From DATJZH01 sp035499215 (lineage in GTDB: Bacteria; Actinomycetota; Actinomycetes; Streptosporangiales; Streptosporangiaceae): 13,657 nucleotides of DNA. Made by a program: the position numbers and the translations under genes. Below are positions 1 to 6,558 of the stretch, in pieces; the stretch's first letter is position 1; every line of letters begins with the position of its first letter. The notes under the pieces are model-generated. The model saw only the letters and a list, made by a program, of their open reading frames with translations, was not told where the DNA came from and did not search any database. The stretch is from the NCBI GenBank assembly GCA_035499215.1, contig DATJZH010000261.1, positions 1-13,657 of the forward strand. Reading direction: 5' to 3'.

Positions 1-1343
1 GAGAGCCGCTGGCCGGCCAGTTCCATCTCGCCTCTGGCCAGCTCGTTGCGCAGATACAAGCTGCGCAGATAGAACGAGTGCATGGCAGCCGGCATCCTGG
101 TGCTGTCGGAGTTCCAGGCAAGGATGTCAAACGCCGGCGGGTCCTCGCCCATCAGCCAGTTCGAGACCAGATAGTTGAAGATGAGGTCATTGGCCCGCAG
201 CATGTCGAAGGTAAGCGACATCTCGCTGCCTTCCAGGACGCCGGTCTCCGCCATCTTGCGCTCCAGCCCCGCCACCGTCCGCTCGTCGGTGAAGGTGCCG
301 AGCACGCCTGGCTCGCTGTAGTCCAGCAGGGTGTTCAGCAGCGTGACCGAGCCGAGCCTGTCGTCGCCCTTCTCGCTGAGATAGGCCGCGAGCATGGCCG
401 TCAGGGCACCCCCGAGGCACACCCCGACTATGTCGATCTTGGGAGCTCCGGTTATTTCCGCGATCACGTCGAGCGCTTCGCGCGGGCCGTGGATGAGGTA
501 GTCGTCCATCGTGACGTCGCGCATCGTGGCGTCCGGGTTGCGGTAGGAGATGGCGAAGACGGTGCGCTCGTGCTGGACCGCCCACTCGATGAAGCTGCGC
601 CCCGGCGCGAGGTCCATGATGTAGTACTTGTTGATCCACGGCGGGCTGGCCAGCAGCGGGACGGCGTGGACCTCGGGCGTCTGCGGCTCGTACTGCATGA
701 GCTCCATGAGATCGTTCTTGAACACGATCTTGCCGGGAGTGGCGGCGAGATTCTCGCCGATCTTGAAGGGGCGCTTGTCGACCTGGCGCGGACGCCCCCG
801 GTTGGTCAGGACGTCCTCGACGAAGTTGCCGGCCCCGGCAGCCAGGCTGCCGCCAGCGGTCTCGAACGCGCGCTTGAGCGCTGCCGGGTTGGTGACCGCC
901 AGGTTCGTCGGCGCCATCGCGTCCATCAGGAACCCGACGATCAGCCCAGCCTTCGCGTCGTCCTGCTCGTCGCCGGCCCCGGCGGCGAGCATGTCCTCAG
1001 CCAGCTGGCAGGCGGCAGTGTAAGCCTGCCGCAGGGCGAAATACCCGGGGTTATCGGTCCAGGCCGGGTCAGCGAACCGCTTGTCCCTCGCGATCGGGAC
1101 CGGCGGTTCCACCTCCGAGCCGGCCCAGCGGGCAGCGGCGACCGGGGCGATCCGCGCGATTCTGGTCCAGAACCGCACGGTCGCCCCGGCCACCTCGGCG
1201 GGCCGCCCAGCCGCGCGCATCAGCACGTTCAGGGTGGCCTCGCCGAAACCTGCCGGGTCAGCCGAGGCGAGTTGCCCGAACTCGGGGGCGAGCGCCGCCG
1301 CGGCGTCCTCGGCAGCCTGCATCGCCGCATCGTGACTTGTCAT
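1..1343 (-). CDS. phaC: Class I-type poly(3-hydroxyalkanoate) synthase, 3' end outside the window
   Basis: Polymerises hydroxyacyl-CoA into PHA storage granules. The visible 447 residues start at ATG 1343, which has an AGGAGG ribosome site about 9 bases upstream. The alpha/beta-hydrolase fold carries the synthase lipase-like box G-V-C-L-G-G, with catalytic Cys at about residue 309 (bases 417-419). Other family hallmarks are SPPWINKYYIMDL around 232-244 and the SYRNPDA stretch around 265-271. Class I enzymes have about 560-590 residues, so roughly the last quarter, which should carry the catalytic Asp and His, lies beyond the window edge; this is a window cut, not a visible defect. The thiolase gene lies 48 bases upstream on the same strand, so the two are probably cotranscribed. 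The N-terminal 80 residues are Ala-rich and poorly conserved. Family is certain; class I rather than III is inferred from length and motif context. Confidence 0.93.
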   Translation of the reverse strand, partial: MTSHDAAMQAAEDAAAALAPEFGQLASADPAGFGEATLNVLMRAAGRPAEVAGATVRFWTRIARIAPVAAARWAGSEVEPPVPIARDKRFADPAWTDNPGYFALRQAYTAACQLAEDMLAAGAGDEQDDAKAGLIVGFLMDAMAPTNLAVTNPAALKRAFETAGGSLAAGAGNFVEDVLTNRGRPRQVDKRPFKIGENLAATPGKIVFKNDLMELMQYEPQTPEVHAVPLLASPPWINKYYIMDLAPGRSFIEWAVQHERTVFAISYRNPDATMRDVTMDDYLIHGPREALDVIAEITGAPKIDIVGVCLGGALTAMLAAYLSEKGDDRLGSVTLLNTLLDYSEPGVLGTFTDERTVAGLERKMAETGVLEGSEMSLTFDMLRANDLIFNYLVSNWLMGEDPPAFDILAWNSDSTRMPAAMHSFYLRSLYLRNELARGEMELAGQRL

Positions 1344-1391
1344 CGGGGCCCTCCTCGGTTGACCGGCTCGCCGCTGCGAGCATCTGTCTGC

Positions 1392-2585
1392 TCACGCGCG
1401 CTCGAAGATCGCAGCCATGCCCTGGCCGCCGCCAATGCACATGCTCACGAGCGCGTACCTGCCTGATATCCGCTTTAGCTCATACAGTGCCTTGACCACA
1501 AGGATGGCGCCGGTCGCACCGACCGGGTGCCCCAGCGAGATGCCGCTGCCGTTGGGGTTGGTCCGCTCCAGCGGCAGGCCAACCTCGCGGATGACGGCGA
1601 GGGCCTGGGCGGCGAATGCCTCGTTCACCTCGAACACGTCGATCTCATCGATCTTCATGCCGGACCGGTCGAGGACCTTCCTGATGGCCGGTATCGGGCC
1701 GGTGCCCATGATCCTCGGCTCGACGCCGGCGTGGCTGTAGGCGACCAGCCGGCCGAGCGGCTGCAGGCCGTGGCTGCGCGCATAGCCGCCGCTGGCGACC
1801 ACGACGGCAGCCGCGGCGTCGTTCATGCCCGAGGCGTTCCCCGCGGTCACCGTGCCGTCCTTGGAGAACGCCGGGCGCAGCCTCGCCATGCCCGCCGCGG
1901 TGGCGTCCGGCCTGATGTGCTCGTCGGTCTTCATCGTGACCGTGGTGCCCTTCTTGGCGGGCACCTCGATCGGCAGTATCTGCTCGTCGAAGTAGCCGGC
2001 CGCCACCGCCGCGGCGGCCCGCTCGTGGCTCTGGACCGCCAGTGCGTCCTGATCCTCGCGGGAGATCCCGAAGTCCGCTGCCACGTTCTCCGCCGTCACG
2101 CCCATATGGCAGCCATCCCACGGGTCGGACAGCCCGCCGACCAGCGCGTCGATGGCCTTGCCATCTCCCAGCCGCTGGCCCCAGCGCATGGACGGCAGCC
2201 AGTAGGGAACCCGGCTCATCGACTCGGCGCCGCCCGCAACCGCGGTGTCGGCATCACCGAGCTTGATGGCCTGGGCGGCCGAGACGATCGCCTGCAGCCC
2301 GCTGCCGCACAGCCGGTTCAGCGTCATGGCCGGCATCGTGATCGGCAGGCCGCCGTCGACGGCGGCGACCCGGCCCAGGTACATGTCCCTGACCTCGGTG
2401 TGCATGACATTGCCGAAGACCGCGTGGCCGAAGTCCGCCGGATCGACGCCGGACCGGCGCACGGCCTCGCGGACTACCGCCGCCGCCAGGTCACACGGCG
2501 GGACCGCGGCGAGGCCGCCGCCGTAACTCCCGATGGCGGTCCTTACCCCTGACACCACTACGACGTCAGCCTGCTGCTCATCCAT
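1392..2585 (-). CDS. Acetyl-CoA C-acyltransferase (beta-ketothiolase, BktB/PhaA-like)
   Basis: Condenses two acyl-CoA units, the first step of PHA precursor synthesis, or runs in reverse in beta-oxidation. The 397-residue protein matches the usual thiolase length of about 393. Catalytic residues are all present: Cys93 in NRLCGSG, His353 in GHPVGATGA and Cys383 in CIGGGQG. The stretch TEVRDMYLGRVAAV resembles the BktB branch, which also takes propionyl-CoA; that substrate call is an inference from remembered sequences. The start at 2585 (MDEQQADVVVV) is chosen because GAGAGGGA lies about 6 bases upstream and the thiolase fold begins there. An in-frame upstream extension to 2729 has no homologous look. 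It is followed after 48 bases by phaC on the same strand, supporting a PHA operon. No reductase (phaB) is intact nearby; see the SDR-like relic directly upstream. Confidence 0.93.
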   Translation of the reverse strand: MDEQQADVVVVSGVRTAIGSYGGGLAAVPPCDLAAAVVREAVRRSGVDPADFGHAVFGNVMHTEVRDMYLGRVAAVDGGLPITMPAMTLNRLCGSGLQAIVSAAQAIKLGDADTAVAGGAESMSRVPYWLPSMRWGQRLGDGKAIDALVGGLSDPWDGCHMGVTAENVAADFGISREDQDALAVQSHERAAAAVAAGYFDEQILPIEVPAKKGTTVTMKTDEHIRPDATAAGMARLRPAFSKDGTVTAGNASGMNDAAAAVVVASGGYARSHGLQPLGRLVAYSHAGVEPRIMGTGPIPAIRKVLDRSGMKIDEIDVFEVNEAFAAQALAVIREVGLPLERTNPNGSGISLGHPVGATGAILVVKALYELKRISGRYALVSMCIGGGQGMAAIFERA

Positions 2586-2594
2586 GATGTTCCC

Positions 2595-2775
2595 TCTCAC
2601 CTGTCCGGGTCGCCGCTGGCTGCCCGGATCTGCCCGGGATCCGGGCGCGCCGGCCGGCAGCCAGGAAGCACACGACGCGGGCGATCTCGCCGGGCCGGCC
2701 GGACCGGTCCCGCGGATATCTCTGCCCATTTGCTACGGTCTGGCACCTGACCTCGGCCATCGGCTTCGCCGGGCC
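2595..2775 (-). pseudogene. Decayed C-terminal fragment of a short-chain dehydrogenase (possible phaB/fabG relic)
   Basis: Just upstream of the thiolase, the minus strand reads GRPGEIARVVCFLAAGRRA, followed by IPG. This is very like the C-terminal signature of FabG/PhaB-type short-chain dehydrogenases (G-R-P-E-E-I-A-x-x-V-x-F-L-A-S ... I-T-G). Upstream, in other frames, short pieces fit the same region: a PG followed by MAEVR (as in the P-G-x-x-x-T-x-M motif) and KWAEISAG (as in the I-P-x-G-R segment). There is no intact frame, no catalytic YxxxK and no nucleotide-binding motif, so it cannot be a working enzyme. Between a thiolase and other accessory genes, an acetoacetyl-CoA reductase is the natural guess. 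The resemblance covers only about 40-50 codons and was judged by eye, and frameshifts had to be assumed, so chance is not excluded. Confidence 0.45.
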
Positions 2776-2953
2776 GGACCCGGCCGCAGATCAGCGGGAC
2801 CGGCTGATGTTCCCGGTTTCGCCGGCAAGCGACGGCGCATTGACGATCCGGCGTCACCGTCATTGGCGGCGTCCCTTCGTCCGGATGCCCGTCTGGCCGT
2901 CCGTGTCCTGGTGCTTAACGATGATGCTCGTCTGCCGGACGTGTCCTGGCAAG

Positions 2954-2967
2954 AGGGCTAACGTCCC
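2954..2967. promoter_or_regulatory. Weak DosR-like palindrome upstream of the thiolase/PHA genes
   Basis: AGGGC-TAAC-GTCCC fits GGGNC-N4-GNCCC with one mismatch, at the first base. It lies about 370 bases upstream of the thiolase start, too far for a direct activator site at that start unless the transcript has a long leader. It may be a leftover promoter of the lost SDR gene or chance. Confidence 0.3.
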
Positions 2968-3064
2968 GTGCCGTCAGGGCCGGTCGCCCCTGCGGCACCA
3001 AACGGCCGCCCTGGCTTAATGACAGAACCGCTGGCACGCCACGGATACCCCGGCGGGCACAAGA

Positions 3065-3526
3065 TCAGCCCAGCCGGGCCGGCTGGCTGCCGTCGTGGCG
3101 GCCCGCGGCGCAGGCCCTGGGCACCAGCCTGAATCCGGTGACGATCTCCGCCTGGATCGCCAGGACATCCGCCATCGAGCCCGACACCCAGGGATGCAGG
3201 ATCTGCCGGTAGCGGTCAGCCGCCGCCTCGTCGGTGACGCGGCGAGCCCGGCCGACCACGACCACGCTCCAGCCAACCCGGTCCTCGGCTTCGAGCATGT
3301 CGACCTCATAGGCGACGACCATCCCGCTTTCGGGACCCACTTCGTTGCTGAGCGCGGTCCCCAGGTCGGCCCTGATGATGATCTGGTCGCTGGCCAGCAG
3401 GTGGTTGACCGGCCGGATCGCCGGCAGCGCCCGGTGGCTGAACGCGACCCTGCCGACAGGCACGCTGGCGAGCAGCCGGAGCGACTCTCCGCGAGTCAGC
3501 CCCTCAAGGCACCTGTCATCGGTCAT
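3065..3526 (-). CDS. Pyridoxamine 5'-phosphate oxidase-like flavin-split-barrel protein
   Basis: A 153-residue single-domain protein of the PPOX/FMN-binding split-barrel superfamily. In mycobacteria such proteins bind FMN or F420, and two of them (Rv0080, Rv3129) belong to the DosR regulon. Visible family features are V-G-R-V-A-F-S near residues 24-30, PAIRPVNHLL at 35-44, the I-I-I-R-A-D strand at 49-54 followed by GTAL, and the paired strands GWSVVVVGRARRV at 85-97. Substrate and cofactor cannot be told from sequence. The start at 3526 (MTDDR) is preferred because GGGGAG lies about 7 bases upstream; the in-frame ATG at 3541 has no ribosome site. The C-terminal 15 residues (after RLVPRACA) are low-complexity and probably disordered. 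It is divergent from the hydrogenase operon and shares its 529-base control region. Confidence 0.85.
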   Translation of the reverse strand: MTDDRCLEGLTRGESLRLLASVPVGRVAFSHRALPAIRPVNHLLASDQIIIRADLGTALSNEVGPESGMVVAYEVDMLEAEDRVGWSVVVVGRARRVTDEAAADRYRQILHPWVSGSMADVLAIQAEIVTGFRLVPRACAAGRHDGSQPARLG

Positions 3527-3645
3527 CTCGACACTCCCCATTCACCGCAGACCGCGTCCACCGCAGGCTGCGCACGCACGACTGCGGTAACGGTCGCTGC
3601 CGCCGAATGTCTGGCCCACCGCCCACCGTCCACCGCGTGGCCCGG

Positions 3646-3668
3646 GGTCCCGCAGGGACCAACGGCCC
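3646..3668. promoter_or_regulatory. DosR-like box A with an overlapping inverted repeat
   Basis: Bases 3655-3668 read GGGAC-CAAC-GGCCC, matching the GGGAC-N4-GTCCC core of the mycobacterial DosR box with one substitution. The left half-site is shared with a perfect 6-base inverted repeat, GGTCCC-GCA-GGGACC (3646-3660), so three half-sites stand in a row. The box is about 130 bases upstream of the PPOX start and is the nearest one to that gene. Confidence 0.6.
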
Positions 3669-3910
3669 TAGCAGGCGGACCGGACGTCCTTTCCGGGCTG
3701 CCGGGCACAACGGGCACCGCCGGGCAGCACCCTGCGCTATCGCACGGGGGCCACCGGGCAGGTACATAAATGTAGCGAGAAGGACTTATCCGGCTGATCG
3801 CCGATCCCGATTGCGCGGTGTGCGGGTCGGCTGACCGCCCGTAACTCCGCGTCTTCTCGTCCTGTCCTTCTCGCCTTCTCGATAACACCGCGCGCGGCCT
3901 GATGGCAGCA

Positions 3911-3924
3911 GGGCCCAAAGGCCG
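3911..3924. promoter_or_regulatory. DosR-like box B, upstream of the hydrogenase operon
   Basis: GGGCC-CAAA-GGCCG fits GGGNC-N4-GNCCC except for the last base. Its centre is 22 bases from that of box C, about two helical turns, so bound dimers would sit on the same face of the DNA. Confidence 0.55.
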
Positions 3925-3932
3925 GCTGCGGC

Positions 3933-3946
3933 GGGACCTAGGTCAC
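3933..3946. promoter_or_regulatory. DosR-like box C, upstream of the hydrogenase operon
   Basis: GGGAC-CTAG-GTCAC matches the DosR core with one mismatch in the right arm. The inner GGACCTAGGTC is almost perfectly palindromic. It is the middle member of a three-box array (B, C, D). Confidence 0.6.
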
Positions 3947-3967
3947 GACAAGCTAGCGACACGCGCC

Positions 3968-3981
3968 GGGCCCTTCGTCCC
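3968..3981. promoter_or_regulatory. DosR-like box D, promoter-proximal at the hydrogenase operon
   Basis: GGGCC-CTTC-GTCCC matches GGGNC-N4-GNCCC fully. It lies 74 bases before the first start codon and 22 bases before a possible -10 element (CACTAT, 4004-4009), the position expected for an activator overlapping or abutting the -35 region. It is the strongest candidate operator for the hydrogenase operon. Confidence 0.65.
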
Positions 3982-4055
3982 TAGCGTGGCGCTGCGCCCG
4001 GGCCACTATGAACTAATAGCCGGGCGCCCCGGGCGCCGGCAGGCAAGGAGCCGAG

Positions 4056-5216
4056 ATGGTGGAAGATGCACGCTGGCCCCAGGGCCCGCTGATGCTGGCG
4101 CCCGCCGCGCTGTCCCAGTTGCACGCGGCGCTGCGCGATGCTGGCTACCGCGTGATCGGTCCCACGGTCCGGGACGGCGCGATCATACTCGGCGAGCTGG
4201 AGTCGGCCACCGACCTTCCCTTCGGCTGGGGTGTGCGGCTGGAGCCGGGCGGCTACCGGCTCCGGCAGCGCGATGACGGCGCGGCCTTCGGCCATTCGGC
4301 CGGCCCGCAGTCCTGGAAGGAGTTCCTGCACCCGCCGCGGGAGAAGCTCTGGTCCGCGCGCCGCGTCGGCGGCGCCATCGACATCGAGGCCGACGACGAG
4401 CCTGCTCCCCGGCTGGCTTTCTTCGGCGTCCGCCCGTGCGACCTGCGCGCGATTCAGATCCAGGACCAGGTGCTCGGCCAGGGCACGCACGCCGGGTCGC
4501 CGTACGCGGCTCGCCGCGCGGGCGTGTTCATCGTGGTGGTGAACTGCACCGAGCCCGGCGAGACCTGCTTCTGCACGTCGATGGGCACCGGTCCGCAGGC
4601 TGGCCCTGGCTACGACCTGGCGCTGACCGAGCTGGCCGGCGCGGACGGGCATCGCTTCGTGCTCGACGTCGGCTCCCCGGCGGGCGCTGACCTGATCGCG
4701 GGCCTCGCCGCCGAGCCAGCCGACCCGGCGGTAGCCGGCCGCGCGCGATCCGCGGTCGCCCGCGCCGCGGACATGATGGGCCGGTCGATGCCCGCCGACG
4801 GGCTGCGGGATCTGCTGGCACGCAGCCACGGCGCGGCGCGCTGGGATGATGTCGCATCCCGCTGCCTGTCGTGCGGGAACTGCACGCTCGTCTGCCCGAC
4901 CTGTTTCTGCACGACGGTCCAGGACGTCACCGACCTCAGCGGGGACCACGCGGAGCGCTGGCAGCTCTGGGACTCCTGTTTCGACCTCGATTTCTCTTAC
5001 CTGAACGGCGGCCCGGTGCGGTCGTCGCCCCGCAGCCGCTACCGGCAGTGGCTGACCCACAAGCTCGGCACGTGGCACGATCAGTTCGGCTCGTCCGGCT
5101 GCGTCGGCTGCGGCCGGTGCATCGTGTGGTGCCCGGTGGGCATCGACCTGACCGAGGAAGTCGCCGCCCTGCGGGCCGAGGACCTGCAGGCCGGGACGGA
5201 AAGCGAACAACCATGA
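4056..5216 (+). CDS. hyhB: Group 3b [NiFe] hydrogenase beta-type subunit, two [4Fe-4S] ferredoxin domain (HyhB/HydB, AsrA-like)
   Basis: Electron-transfer subunit of a cytosolic NAD(P)H-linked hydrogenase; homologous to HydB of archaeal sulfhydrogenases and to AsrA of anaerobic sulfite reductase. The 386-residue protein has two C-terminal ferredoxin motifs: C270-x2-C273-x2-C276-x3-C280-P and C349-x2-C352-x2-C355-x3-C359-P. Extra conserved-looking cysteines are C128 (FGVRPCD), C164, C171 and C173. The N-terminal 260 residues form the AsrA-type domain, with GVRPCDLRAI and NCTEPGETCFC as markers. No signal peptide is seen. AAGGAG precedes the ATG by 5 bases. It starts the operon, and its stop overlaps the next start (ATGA). 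Three DosR-like boxes lie upstream, implying induction by the regulator encoded at 12917. Family assignment is strong; the Hyh name rests on the whole gene set. Confidence 0.9.
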   Translation: MVEDARWPQGPLMLAPAALSQLHAALRDAGYRVIGPTVRDGAIILGELESATDLPFGWGVRLEPGGYRLRQRDDGAAFGHSAGPQSWKEFLHPPREKLWSARRVGGAIDIEADDEPAPRLAFFGVRPCDLRAIQIQDQVLGQGTHAGSPYAARRAGVFIVVVNCTEPGETCFCTSMGTGPQAGPGYDLALTELAGADGHRFVLDVGSPAGADLIAGLAAEPADPAVAGRARSAVARAADMMGRSMPADGLRDLLARSHGAARWDDVASRCLSCGNCTLVCPTCFCTTVQDVTDLSGDHAERWQLWDSCFDLDFSYLNGGPVRSSPRSRYRQWLTHKLGTWHDQFGSSGCVGCGRCIVWCPVGIDLTEEVAALRAEDLQAGTESEQP

Positions 5217-5716
5217 GTGGCATCCCGCCGTCGGCGCTCGCCCGACATGCCTTCGTCGCCGGCTTGCCGGCTGACTATGTGGCGCTGCTCGCGGCGGCGG
5301 CCACCGACGTCTCGTTCCCGGCCGGTTACCGCCTCTTCGAGGAGGGCGGCCCGGCGCAGCGGTGCTGGCTGATCCGCGACGGCCACGTCGCGCTGGATAT
5401 GCGCGTGCCAGGGCCGGCCCGGCTCCTGGTGGAGACCCTCGGCGCCGGGGACGTCATCGGGCTTTCCTGGCTCGTCCCGCCCCGCGAGTGGCAGTTCGGC
5501 GCGGAGGTCATCGAGCCCACCACGGCCTTCGAGCTGGACGGGCCGACCGTGATCGCGCACTGTGAAAGCGATCCCGCGCTCGGGTACGAGCTGATCAAGC
5601 GGCTGATGACCGTGGCCACTGTGCGGCTGCACGCAACCCGGATCCGGCTGCTCGACCTCTACGGGCGCACCCCGGCCGGGACGGCGCGGCCGCACCGGCA
5701 GCTGCGAGAGGGCTGA
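5213..5716 (+). CDS. Cyclic nucleotide-binding-fold protein without DNA-binding domain, hydrogenase-associated
   Basis: A 167-residue stand-alone CRP-type sensor domain. The beta-barrel core runs from about residue 14 to 120 (F-P-A-G-Y-R-L-F-E-E-G then LIRDGHVALDM), followed by a helix (ALGYELIKRLM and on). No helix-turn-helix follows, unlike CRP/FNR regulators. The phosphate-binding cassette region is GDVIGLSWLVPPREWQF (79-95). It lacks the Glu and the Arg-Ala pair that bind cAMP phosphate in CRP, and instead has the S-W-L-x-P-P-x-x-W-x-F pattern of a family often seen with hydrogenase and redox genes. cAMP binding is therefore doubtful; a role in assembly or control of the hydrogenase is inferred from position only. 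It overlaps the preceding gene by 4 bases and the next by 1, so it is translationally coupled inside the operon. Confidence 0.85.
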   Translation: MSGIPPSALARHAFVAGLPADYVALLAAAATDVSFPAGYRLFEEGGPAQRCWLIRDGHVALDMRVPGPARLLVETLGAGDVIGLSWLVPPREWQFGAEVIEPTTAFELDGPTVIAHCESDPALGYELIKRLMTVATVRLHATRIRLLDLYGRTPAGTARPHRQLREG

Positions 5717-6558
5717 TGACGGTGCGGACGGCTGCGACCGCCAGCTGGGCGGCAAGCCCGGCCTGGTACCGGGTCTCCTGGTGCCAGACCGAGACCCCGG
5801 ACACGGTGACGCTCGGCCTGCGTCCGGTCGACCGGCCCATCGCCCCATACCAGCCCGGCCAGTTCACCATGCTGTACGCGTTCGGCATCGGCGAGGTGCC
5901 GATCTCCATCAGCGGCGCCGGGGCGGGCCCGGACCTGGTCCAGACGATCCGCTCGGCGGGAGCGGTGACCACCGCGCTGTGCGCGTCGACGCCCGGCCAG
6001 ACGATCGGGGTGCGCGGGCCGTTCGGCACGGACTGGGGCATGGACAGCGCGGCCGGCCATGACCTGCTCGTGGTGGCCGGCGGGATCGGCCTCGCGCCGC
6101 TGCGGCCCGCATTGCTGACGGCGCTGGCGGCCCCCGAGCGGTACGGGCGGATCACGGTCCTGATCGGGTCGAGGTCCCCGGATCAGCTCGTGTACGCCGG
6201 CGAGCTGTCCGGGTGGCGCGACAGCGGCGCGCGCGTGCAGGTCACCGTCGACCAGGCCGCGGCGGGCTGGACCGGACACGTCGGCGTGGTCACCCAGCTG
6301 CTCGCCCGCGCGCCCATCGACCCGGCCGCGACCATAGCGCTGGTCTGCGGTCCCGAGGCGATGATGCGCCCGGTCGCCCGCGCCCTGTGCGACCGCGGCG
6401 TCGCCCCGCGCAACATCCGCGTCTCGCTGGAGCGGCACATGCGCTGCGGCATCGCCGAATGCGGGCACTGCCAGCTCGGCCCGCTGCTGCTGTGCCGCGA
6501 TGGCCCGGTTATCAGCTATCAGCGGGCGGCTCCGCTGCTCGCGGTACGGGAGCTATAG
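5716..6558 (+). CDS. hyhG: Hydrogenase diaphorase subunit, FAD/NAD(P)-binding with [2Fe-2S] (HyhG/HydG-like)
   Basis: Moves electrons between NAD(P)H and the hydrogenase through FAD and an iron-sulfur centre. The 280-residue protein has a ferredoxin-reductase-like FAD barrel (YQPGQFTMLY at 45-54; GEVPISIS at 59-66, the flavin-binding R-x-x-S equivalent), an NAD(P) domain (AGGIGLAPLRPAL around 121-133; CGPEAMM at 211-217) and a C-terminal cysteine cluster C244-x4-C249-x2-C252-x7-C260 typical of the PyrK/HydG [2Fe-2S] site. Length is normal for the family. Its ATG shares one base with the previous stop (TGATG), and its stop abuts the ATG of the small subunit, so translation is coupled throughout. 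NADP versus NAD preference cannot be read from the motif. Confidence 0.9.
   Translation: MTVRTAATASWAASPAWYRVSWCQTETPDTVTLGLRPVDRPIAPYQPGQFTMLYAFGIGEVPISISGAGAGPDLVQTIRSAGAVTTALCASTPGQTIGVRGPFGTDWGMDSAAGHDLLVVAGGIGLAPLRPALLTALAAPERYGRITVLIGSRSPDQLVYAGELSGWRDSGARVQVTVDQAAAGWTGHVGVVTQLLARAPIDPAATIALVCGPEAMMRPVARALCDRGVAPRNIRVSLERHMRCGIAECGHCQLGPLLLCRDGPVISYQRAAPLLAVREL

Larger units (their letters stand above)
2586..3064. other. 479-base intergenic region between thiolase and PPOX genes
   Basis: No intact gene is visible. Its left part holds the SDR-like relic and, at its end, the thiolase ribosome site. Bases 2701-2710 form a perfect palindrome GGACCGGTCC. A weak DosR-like palindrome is at 2954-2967. 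The remaining bases (about 2776-3064) show only short, low-quality open frames and no convincing terminator for the PPOX gene that ends at 3065. Confidence 0.6.
3527..4055. promoter_or_regulatory. Divergent control region between PPOX and hydrogenase operons
   Basis: This 529-base stretch has no credible gene. It contains four DosR-like palindromes (3655, 3911, 3933, 3968), an AT-rich palindromic patch TACATAAATGTA at 3763-3774, a 10-base inverted repeat (3776-3785 and 3864-3873) and three CTTCTCG copies (3853-3881). The AT-rich bases CACTAT at 4004-4009 sit 22 bases after the last palindrome and are a plausible -10 element for the hydrogenase operon. The final AAGGAG (4045-4050) is the ribosome site of the first hydrogenase gene. 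Confidence 0.65.

Noticed and set aside
78..1466. 462-codon plus-strand open frame opposite phaC
   Set aside because: Antisense shadow of the synthase; the minus strand carries the catalytic box and a ribosome site.
1527..2552. 341-codon plus-strand open frame opposite the thiolase
   Set aside because: Antisense shadow; the thiolase has all three catalytic residues.
2701..2710. Palindrome GGACCGGTCC as a DosR-like box for the thiolase
   Set aside because: The half-sites adjoin with no spacer, unlike all other boxes in the window, and it overlaps the SDR-like relic.
3523..3918. 131-codon minus-strand frame in the divergent gap as a gene
   Set aside because: Low-complexity Arg/Ser/Pro content, no ribosome site or motif, and it would cover operator-like sequences.
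3981..5210. 409-codon minus-strand open frame opposite hyhB
   Set aside because: No recognisable domain, and it is antisense to a gene with two intact ferredoxin motifs.
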